NCBI GenBank assembly: GCA_049287505.1
Contig: JBAQFY010000182.1
Span: 1-12,915 of the forward strand
Direction: 5' to 3'
DNA: 12,915 nucleotides
DNA from: NIOZ-UU13 sp049287505
GTDB taxonomy: Bacteria > Planctomycetota > Phycisphaerae > Sedimentisphaerales > Anaerobacaceae
Part shown: positions 5,757 through 11,827 of the stretch, in pieces
Position numbering within the stretch: position 1 is the first letter of the stretch
Layout of the letters: each line of letters starts with the position of its first letter
The notes under the pieces: generated by a model
What the model was told of the DNA's origin: nothing
Databases searched by the model: none
The model's input: the letters and a program-made list of their open reading frames with translations, nothing else
Translations under genes and position numbers: made by a program

Positions 5757-6479
5757 TTATAGTTCACGGGCTTGATAGTCAACATACCGTTTTTTCATCC
5801 ATCGCACAACAAGCAGGTCCACAAAGGCCCGTAACGCGCGATTCCACACGCCATATTTGGCCTTGCCGGCATTACGCTGATGGTGCGAAACCGGAACCTC
5901 CACAACTTTGAAGCCCCTCATCTTTAGGAGAGTGGGCATAAACCGATGCATCCCCTCGTAGAGTGTCAAGCCCTCGAGACATCTCCTCTTATAAACCTTT
6001 AGCGAGCAGGCAGAGTCGTGAATCGACTCGCCGGAGAGTCTGTTCCGTACACTATTAGCGATACGGGTGGATACTCGCCGCAGCCAGGTGTCTGCCCGCT
6101 TAACGCGCCAACCAGTTACCGCATCACAACCATTAAGCATTTCGATTAAGCGGGGAATTTCCGCCGGGTCGTTTTGAAGGTCGGCATCCAGCGTTGCGAT
6201 GACAGCCCCACAAGCAGCCTTAAAGCCCGCAGACATTGCACAAGTTTGCCCGTAATGGCGGTCGAGAGCAATTATGCGAAGCCACAACTTTGACCGTTTG
6301 TGTTCCTGCAAAAGCTCAAGGGTCTTATCTGTGCTGCCGTCATCGACCATCACAACCTCGAAAGAGCGCCCCAGGGGCTCGAATACCTCAGTAATACGTT
6401 CCAGCAACGCGGTAATGTTCTGCTCTTCGTTATAAGCGGGAACAACCACCGAAATCTCAACAGCCTTCTCTCCCGTCAT
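5757..6479 (-). CDS. GT2 family glycosyltransferase, DPM1/ArnC-like
   Basis: GT-A fold enzyme of 240 residues that probably transfers a sugar from a nucleotide donor to a polyprenyl phosphate on the cytosolic membrane face. Motifs from ATG 6479: 'VVPAYNEE' at 12-19, 'DDGSTD' at 46-51, 'DADLQNDP' at 98-105 (metal-binding DxD), 'ACSLKVY', and 'GKAKYGVWNR' near the C-terminus. The C-terminal transmembrane pair of ArnC is absent, so it is closer in layout to the soluble Dpm1 type. Starts at GTG 6500 and ATG 6491 are open, but GGAG (6489-6486) sits 6 nt before ATG 6479, which favours the latter. The ArnT-like gene ends 29 nt upstream, so this enzyme probably supplies that protein's lipid-linked sugar. 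The exact sugar cannot be inferred. Confidence 0.9.
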   Translation of the reverse strand: MTGEKAVEISVVVPAYNEEQNITALLERITEVFEPLGRSFEVVMVDDGSTDKTLELLQEHKRSKLWLRIIALDRHYGQTCAMSAGFKAACGAVIATLDADLQNDPAEIPRLIEMLNGCDAVTGWRVKRADTWLRRVSTRIANSVRNRLSGESIHDSACSLKVYKRRCLEGLTLYEGMHRFMPTLLKMRGFKVVEVPVSHHQRNAGKAKYGVWNRALRAFVDLLVVRWMKKRYVDYQAREL

Positions 6480-6508
6480 AGCTATCTCCATAAGCAGCAC
6501 ACATTACG

Positions 6509-8620
6509 CTATTGAACCGGCCCAGATTCCTCCGGACTCGGCAATCCTTGCGATGGGCGCTTGTAATAAATAAAGTACAGGTTCCGCAGATAAATAAAAA
6601 CTCCGGTGCCCTGACCGACAATAAAAACCGGGTCCCTGCGGTGAACAGCATAGCTAAAAAGCATTATTCCACCTGCAATGCTAAGCCACCAAAACCCTAC
6701 CGGTATTACTGATTTCTTTTTCTTTTCAGAAACAATCCATTGTAACAGGAAGCGGCTGAAAAACATCCCCTGGGCCAAAAATCCAAACGCCAACCACAAA
6801 TTCTTTACGTTTAACCAGTCAGGCGGCTCAGGAGAAAAACCGGCAAACTCCCTCACCGGCTCACCTGAATCGCCGTGGCGTAACAGATAAATGTCGAAGG
6901 CTATATCATCTTTCCCAGGCAATGGTATGGAAACGTCCCGAAAATTCGGATGGTGCAGAACAATATGCTCGGTAACTTCACGGGCGGCATCGAGATGTTT
7001 GCCTTGCGCCAGAACAAACGCATCGGGATGTTCGTCAACAAGACGGCGTAATTGCTCTACTTCGTTGGCCCGGAGAATCGTGCGGTCCAGATGATATACC
7101 AACGTGTCATCCATACCGCAGAAATACACCAGCGGCGCTTTGCCAACAATCTCTTCTATGCTTCGCCCAAATTCTGCAGATGAAATCCGAGTTTCACGGG
7201 GCAGAAAAAGCCCAAAAAGCACGTAACCAAAAACGGCAGTACCGAAAAACAATGACACGAGCGCCGGCCATCCTTTGCCCCGATGGATGAAATAGCCGGC
7301 TAAGCCCCCTCCTACGCTCAGGCTCAGACCAGAGACAATAATTGCACCGTACCGTTTCATCTCATTGTCGAAGAAACAGTAAACCAGAACGGCCGCTCCG
7401 ACCACAACAAAAACCGCTGCCTGCGATATACCAAGTGCACCACGCCTGAGTTTCCCTTTCTCACCTTGGTCCGCCGCAATCTCATCGGTCAGGATTTCCC
7501 ACGCTTTCGCTGCTAAGATGGTCATAAACGGCAGCGCCGGAAGAAGGTAATCGGCTTTCTTTTTACTGACCAGCGACAAGGCTGCTATAGCGAAAAAGAC
7601 GGTTAATGCCATCCAAAGCAGTTTACGTCTCTCAGGCTTAGGCTGAGGCCAAAACGGAACAGTCAATGCCACGGGAACCAGAGCAGACCAGGGAAAGCTC
7701 AGCACGAAAAGCTGCCCAAGATAATAGAATATCCCATGATTGGCTCGGTGATATGCAGACGTAACATTTTCACTAACCTCGCCGGCCCAACCCGTTCGCA
7801 AAGTTTCCCAGCCTAACCTGTAGGCAAGCAGTGCCACCCATGATAGTGCCAACAACGAAAAGATGCACACGCCCAGCAAGTGCCACCTCAGACGAGCTCG
7901 GCGCTCCGGGTAAGCCCAAAGACCGTACAACATTGGTGGCATCACAAATATAAACACGACAACCCACTTGGCCAAGAAGCCCATTGCTATGGCAGCCCAG
8001 AGAAACAGCCATAGCCAGTCTCGACGTCGTTTGCCGAAAAAAATCACCGACAGTAAAAACAAAGAGACCAGGACCCAAAATGTGAGGTAGATATCGACCC
8101 GTGCTAAACGGGATTCGATTACATATTTTACCGTAAGCGACTGGATTAGCGCTGCAACAAGCCCCGTTTTCCAATCAAACACAATCCGTGCTATCAGCAG
8201 TGTTAATATAACACCTCCTATACCCATCAGCGCGGAGGGCAGGCGGAATAACCACTCATCCAGCGGTCCAAAGGCTTTGGCCAGAACCGCAATAGTCCAG
8301 TACGGCAGCGGCGGCTTTTGCAAACGCAAGGACCCATTAAAGTAGGGCACTACCCAGTCACCGGACTCGGCCATGTTATGGCCGGTCACTACCACACGGG
8401 CCTCATGCGGACTGCCAAGCTCGGGCTCACCTAATTTAACCAGCGGCAACATAAGGGACACGGCTAATAACAGTATCAGTGCGGCAAAAGGAACCGGAGC
8501 AGTCCGCAAGGACTCCATAGGAGAACCGACGACGCCAATCCTTCCTCCATCGCCGGGTTCGATTTGTCCACCTGTGCCACAATATTGCTCAAGCGGCTTA
8601 TTGATTTCACACTCATCCAT
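6509..8620 (-). CDS. ArnT/GT39-like lipid-linked sugar transferase fused to a C-terminal LAB_N domain
   Basis: Integral membrane protein of up to 703 residues. Three parts are visible. Residues 1-34 are a soluble segment related to the start of the hypothetical protein at 5145-5642. Residues 35 to about 590 form a PMT/ArnT-type GT-C transferase: a first helix, an acidic first loop 'GSPHEARVVVTG', 'GDWVVPYFNGSLRLQKPPLP', then many hydrophobic helices and a soluble C-terminal part. Residues 603 to about 685 match the lipid-A-disaccharide synthase N-terminal (LAB_N) domain: 'FFSRFLLQWIVSEKKKKSVI', 'FWWLSIAGG', 'RRDPVFIVGQGTGVFIYLRN'. It should transfer a sugar from a polyprenyl carrier to lipid A or another envelope acceptor outside the cytosol. 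ATG 8620 gives the long form. ATG 8518 (residue 35) is where the GT-C domain would normally start, but no ribosome binding site precedes it. Confidence 0.88.
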   Translation of the reverse strand: MDECEINKPLEQYCGTGGQIEPGDGGRIGVVGSPMESLRTAPVPFAALILLLAVSLMLPLVKLGEPELGSPHEARVVVTGHNMAESGDWVVPYFNGSLRLQKPPLPYWTIAVLAKAFGPLDEWLFRLPSALMGIGGVILTLLIARIVFDWKTGLVAALIQSLTVKYVIESRLARVDIYLTFWVLVSLFLLSVIFFGKRRRDWLWLFLWAAIAMGFLAKWVVVFIFVMPPMLYGLWAYPERRARLRWHLLGVCIFSLLALSWVALLAYRLGWETLRTGWAGEVSENVTSAYHRANHGIFYYLGQLFVLSFPWSALVPVALTVPFWPQPKPERRKLLWMALTVFFAIAALSLVSKKKADYLLPALPFMTILAAKAWEILTDEIAADQGEKGKLRRGALGISQAAVFVVVGAAVLVYCFFDNEMKRYGAIIVSGLSLSVGGGLAGYFIHRGKGWPALVSLFFGTAVFGYVLFGLFLPRETRISSAEFGRSIEEIVGKAPLVYFCGMDDTLVYHLDRTILRANEVEQLRRLVDEHPDAFVLAQGKHLDAAREVTEHIVLHHPNFRDVSIPLPGKDDIAFDIYLLRHGDSGEPVREFAGFSPEPPDWLNVKNLWLAFGFLAQGMFFSRFLLQWIVSEKKKKSVIPVGFWWLSIAGGIMLFSYAVHRRDPVFIVGQGTGVFIYLRNLYFIYYKRPSQGLPSPEESGPVQ
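8528..8620 (-). repeat. duplicated 5' gene fragment (second copy of codons 1-31 of the 5145-5642 gene)
   Basis: Codons 1-24 here and in the gene starting at 5642 agree at about 74% of bases by eye. They encode 'MDECEINKPLEQYCGTG' against 'MDEWEINKPLGQCYGTG'. Similarity fades at about codon 31. The fragment is joined in frame to the glycosyltransferase. Confidence 0.8.
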
Positions 8621-8660
8621 CTTCTTCTTTGCCTGTCTGCTAAACTCTGGGCGTTATACC

Positions 8661-9050
8661 TCAATCAAACTTCAGCCATTCGCTGATATTTTGTACTGTT
8701 TTAGGCCCTATGCCCCTGACTTTTTGCAAATCATTGCAATTTCGAAAGGCCGGACTTTCACCGCCTTTTCCACTGAAATTCTCGCGGTACGCCACTATTG
8801 CCCCGGCTCGTCCAACACCTATGCCGGGTAATCTAACCAAACTCGCTATGGACGCATCGTTCGGATTGATTCGGCTCTCTAATTCAATTTCGCAGGCCTG
8901 ACCATCTCCAGCAAATTCAGAAACAAAACCCAAGGAAACGCAAACCGCCACACACACGCTGATAACAAACGCAAATGATTGAATCCTCTTTTGCCCGGCT
9001 TCTATCATACTGTATTGCGTCGCTCCTTCGAACCACAAAACACGAGCCAT
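8661..9050 (-). CDS. ComEA-like helix-hairpin-helix protein
   Basis: Protein of 129 residues (115 if begun at the second Met, ATG 9008). It has an N-terminal hydrophobic helix 'SFAFVISVCVAVCVSLGFV' that can act as a signal peptide or membrane anchor. A C-terminal pair of helix-hairpin-helix motifs follows: 'LVRLPGIGVGRAGAIVAYRE' and 'DLQKVRGIGPKTVQNI'. This is the ComEA layout, in which the domain binds double-stranded DNA outside the membrane, often for DNA uptake. Many such proteins in non-competent bacteria have no proven role. 'GKGGESPAFRNC' between the motifs is a longer link than usual. The GH10-like gene ends 7 nt upstream of ATG 9050. An AAGGAG (9028-9023) lies 14 nt before ATG 9008, too far for a sure choice. 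Confidence 0.85.
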   Translation of the reverse strand: MARVLWFEGATQYSMIEAGQKRIQSFAFVISVCVAVCVSLGFVSEFAGDGQACEIELESRINPNDASIASLVRLPGIGVGRAGAIVAYRENFSGKGGESPAFRNCNDLQKVRGIGPKTVQNISEWLKFD

Positions 9051-9057
9051 GGCTTAT

Positions 9058-10533
9058 TTACCGGCTGAAAATGCCGTCGTGCAGCTTCTTCAGAGTTCGA
9101 TACGATTCTTTGGGTTCGAGCTGGGCCGTCAGCAGACCGCTGTTGGCTATGGTACTGTCATCTGTATCGGTGAGGCTCGAATATGTCACGGAGTTAACAA
9201 ATGGTTTGCTGAGCGCTATTTTACAGAACTGCTCGATCCATCGCCCCTGCCTCGACTGGTTCCACTCCTCATGCCATACCCCGGCAACTTTCCCGTTCTG
9301 TAAACCAGAACCATTTTGGCTCGGAACTTCCACATCGGTCAAATATAAGGGCTTGGCTATAGGCCCAAAGGAATCCAGAATTGCCGAAACTTGCATCATA
9401 TCTCTAACGTGCATACCCGTTTGATTTTTGCCAAATCGAACTTGCAGCCCGAAGGCATCGAAATTAATCCCGCTCTGTACAACCATGTCCATATACACTA
9501 ATGGTGGAATACTGTTGGGTATTGTCGTATAATATTCGCCCCACGGGTTGCTGATTTCTATTATTTTCAAAGCCCTGTCGCTGGCCTGTTTCACAGCCAT
9601 ATTCGCCGCACGTGTCATTTCCAGAATCTGCTCGAACCTGAATCCAAAGTGGTTAAACACATTCAAACCACTTATGGCGCACCACGCACGAACAACTCCA
9701 CTATAACGAGCGACTATCTCTGAAACGAATCGATACGCCGCTTCTCGAATCTTTTCAAAACCTGCTCCGCTGTGAAGCAGCCACTTGGGCAGATACCTTT
9801 TTGAGAAACAAAGCAACGGCCCTGCGCTCAGCGACAACTTCTCTTTACCAAGCACATCAACACAGGCATCAATTGCCGAAAAATCATAACTGCCCTTATG
9901 AGACTCTATCCGGGCCCAGTTTATTGGAATCGTTACAGAACCGAACAATTCCAGAAGCTTCTCAACGTATATAGGATTACCAATCTCCACTGGGTCAACC
10001 CTGCATCCAAGGCAGCCTCGACCAAAACCATGACTCTTGCTCCTTGTCTCAAAAAGCGATTCCGCCCGCTTTATTGCCAGCTTTTCAGAAAAAACTATCG
10101 CTTTTTGAAGTGAATCATCTGCCAGTTTAGATGACTGCGGCGGATCTGAAATATTTTGAATTGCCCTAATAAATAAATCCTGGCCCTCGTTGCAAATATC
10201 CCCCAAATCCTCTATGCTGTTAAAAAACAACCAGTCCTCTCGCTTGTTGACAATTTGCATTAGCTTTGCACGCGCTATTTCCACATTCAAATTATACGGA
10301 CGCTCTCTTTCAGGCAGGCAGGTTGTTGGCAAAAGCACCTTGCCAAAACCATCTATAGGCCATAGTAAAGCTAATCCTGCTGTTTCCAGATTAGGCTTTT
10401 TACACTCGATAAATCCGTTCTTAAAGCTAATCTGGGCTCGGCGGATACCGACTCCATCCCCGCCGAAAAGATAAGCGCCACATAACGCAAACTTATCAAC
10501 AACCTTACCGTTCTTAAAAACCTGGAACTTCAC
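9058..10533 (-). CDS. GH10 (endo-1,4-beta-xylanase)-like protein lacking canonical catalytic residues
   Basis: Protein of 491 residues with GTG start (10533), preceded by GAGG at 6 nt. No signal peptide is seen, so it is probably cytosolic, unlike true xylanases. An N-terminal ~150-residue region of unknown type precedes a GH10-like TIM barrel: 'INWARIESHKGSYDF' at about 204-218 (GH10: W-x-x-x-E-x-x-x-G-x-Y), 'PLLCFSKRYLPKWL' at 239-252, and 'QSGINFDAFGLQVRFG' at 353-368. GH10 enzymes carry an acid/base Glu in 'W-D-V-V-N-E'; the matching 'W284-C-A-I-S-G' has Gly289 there. The nucleophile motif 'I-T-E-L-D' appears as 'L-T-D-V-E' (398-402). Canonical xylan hydrolysis is therefore doubtful. It is the first gene of the minus-strand envelope operon and may bind or modify a glycan instead. 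Confidence 0.8.
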   Translation of the reverse strand: MKFQVFKNGKVVDKFALCGAYLFGGDGVGIRRAQISFKNGFIECKKPNLETAGLALLWPIDGFGKVLLPTTCLPERERPYNLNVEIARAKLMQIVNKREDWLFFNSIEDLGDICNEGQDLFIRAIQNISDPPQSSKLADDSLQKAIVFSEKLAIKRAESLFETRSKSHGFGRGCLGCRVDPVEIGNPIYVEKLLELFGSVTIPINWARIESHKGSYDFSAIDACVDVLGKEKLSLSAGPLLCFSKRYLPKWLLHSGAGFEKIREAAYRFVSEIVARYSGVVRAWCAISGLNVFNHFGFRFEQILEMTRAANMAVKQASDRALKIIEISNPWGEYYTTIPNSIPPLVYMDMVVQSGINFDAFGLQVRFGKNQTGMHVRDMMQVSAILDSFGPIAKPLYLTDVEVPSQNGSGLQNGKVAGVWHEEWNQSRQGRWIEQFCKIALSKPFVNSVTYSSLTDTDDSTIANSGLLTAQLEPKESYRTLKKLHDGIFSR

Positions 10534-10582
10534 TTTTTGCCTCAGCTTAAATTTATGTCTCGTTTACCATGTGTGAAGCCTA

Positions 10583-10604
10583 TTGCGTATCACGATATAC
10601 GCAA
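10583..10604. repeat. inverted repeat in the divergent promoter region
   Basis: TTGCGTAT-CACGAT-ATACGCAA has perfect 8-bp arms and a 6-nt centre. It lies between the proposed start of minus-strand transcription and the GH10-like start codon. It may be an operator, a leader hairpin, or one unit of a dispersed repeat ('gacatacgcgacac' follows). No second copy is in this window. Confidence 0.5.
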
Positions 10605-10623
10605 GACGACATACGCGACACGA

Positions 10624-10651
10624 ATTATAGCAACCGTATCCTTAAAAGCAA
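10624..10651 (-). promoter_or_regulatory. promoter candidate for the GH10-like/ComEA/GT operon
   Basis: On the minus strand, TTGCTT (10651-10646) and a perfect TATAAT (10629-10624) are 16 nt apart. The GTG start codon is about 90 nt downstream, leaving a leader with the inverted repeat at 10583-10604. Confidence 0.4.
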
Positions 10652-10659
10652 TTCAAACT

Positions 10660-10709
10660 TTGTCTTTACATTGATTTTGATTATACTTCAGGCGTTGATA
10701 AGGTATAAT
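10660..10709 (+). promoter_or_regulatory. promoter region of the isomerase-like gene
   Basis: Two overlapping options are visible. TTGTCT (10660-10665) and TATACT (10682-10687) are 16 nt apart. A perfect TATAAT stands at 10704-10709 without a good -35. The start codon is about 95 nt further on. A GC-rich dyad, ACCGCC-CA-GGCGGT (10733-10746), lies in the leader and could be an operator or hairpin. Confidence 0.3.
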
Positions 10710-10803
10710 TTTCGCAAAACTTCAGCTATCAGACCGCCCAGGCGGTGATTGGTCGTCGGTTTTACTGTTTTACGACTCAAAACTTTAAGGAAAGGAGCAA
10801 AAA

Positions 10804-11760
10804 ATGCTGAGCAAGAAAAATTCGATGTCCAGGCGCTCATTTATAAAAAATTCTCTGACAAGCACAACCGCATTGGCCTATACGTCAGCAACTAAACTAC
10901 CGGCTGCACAGACAAAACTTCCATTATTGCGAATGGGAGGTCCCACCTTCGAAAAATTTGACAGCCCGGACGCATGGGTAAATGTTGTGAAAAAACTCGG
11001 TTATAATGCCGCCTACTGCCCTGTGGGCGCCGGAGAAAAAGACGATGTCGTCAACGCCTATGCCCGTGCAGCTAAAAAAGCAGACATAATCATCGCCGAA
11101 GTCGGAGCATGGAGCAATCCAATCAGCCCCGACGAAAAGACTCGCGGGGAAGCCCTGGCAAAATGCCGAAGTCAACTGGCTCTGGCAGACCGAATCGGCG
11201 CCAACTGCTGCGTCAATATCAGCGGCTCACGCGGCGAACATTGGGACGGCCCATCTCCGGAGAACCTGGCCGAGGAAACATTTGACATGATTGTCGAAAC
11301 AACACGTGCCATCATTGATGATGTCAAACCAACCCGGACATATTTTACATTGGAAACTATGCCGTGGGCCTATCCGGATTCCCCTGATTCATATTTACGC
11401 CTACTAAAAGCCATTGACCGCAGGCGATTTGCCGTCCATCTCGACCCCGTCAATCTCATCTGCAGCCCGCAGAGATATTTTCAGAACGGACAGCTTATCC
11501 GCGAATGTTTTATTAAACTTGGCCCTTATATCAAAAGCTGCCATGCCAAAGATATTCTTCTGAGCACAAAACTCACTACCCATCTCGATGAAGTTCGTCC
11601 GGGATTGGGAGCACTCGACTATCCTACGTTTTTGAGAGAATTGAGCAAACTTCCTCGTACTCCGCTAATGTTAGAGCACTTGCCAAACGCAGAAGAATAC
11701 CGCCTGGCTGCCACGCATATTCGCTCCGTTGCAAAAACAGTAGGATTGTCCCTGGGCTGA
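10804..11760 (+). CDS. Tat-exported sugar phosphate isomerase/epimerase-like (xylose isomerase-like TIM barrel) protein
   Basis: Protein of 318 residues with a twin-arginine signal, 'SRRSFIK' at 9-15, followed by a weakly hydrophobic stretch ending near 'LPAAQ'. It should be folded, probably with metal, before export. The mature part is an AP-endonuclease-2/xylose-isomerase-type barrel. Likely metal ligands are E184 ('FTLETMPW'), D214 ('VHLDPVN'), H247 ('SCHAKDI') and E291 ('LMLEHLPN'), all in the expected places. Substrate is unknown; such proteins are abundant in planctomycetes and are often tied to sugar or inositol-type catabolism. AAGGAG (10792-10797), 6 nt before ATG 10804, gives a clear start; ATG 10825 would keep the Tat motif. 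The gene stands alone and diverges from the GH10-like operon. Confidence 0.9.
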   Translation: MLSKKNSMSRRSFIKNSLTSTTALAYTSATKLPAAQTKLPLLRMGGPTFEKFDSPDAWVNVVKKLGYNAAYCPVGAGEKDDVVNAYARAAKKADIIIAEVGAWSNPISPDEKTRGEALAKCRSQLALADRIGANCCVNISGSRGEHWDGPSPENLAEETFDMIVETTRAIIDDVKPTRTYFTLETMPWAYPDSPDSYLRLLKAIDRRRFAVHLDPVNLICSPQRYFQNGQLIRECFIKLGPYIKSCHAKDILLSTKLTTHLDEVRPGLGALDYPTFLRELSKLPRTPLMLEHLPNAEEYRLAATHIRSVAKTVGLSLG

Positions 11761-11827
11761 TAAATCCGCTGCATTTTCCATTATCCTGTTAAAGACCATC
11801 AGGTTACAGCTATCACGGATACAGGAA

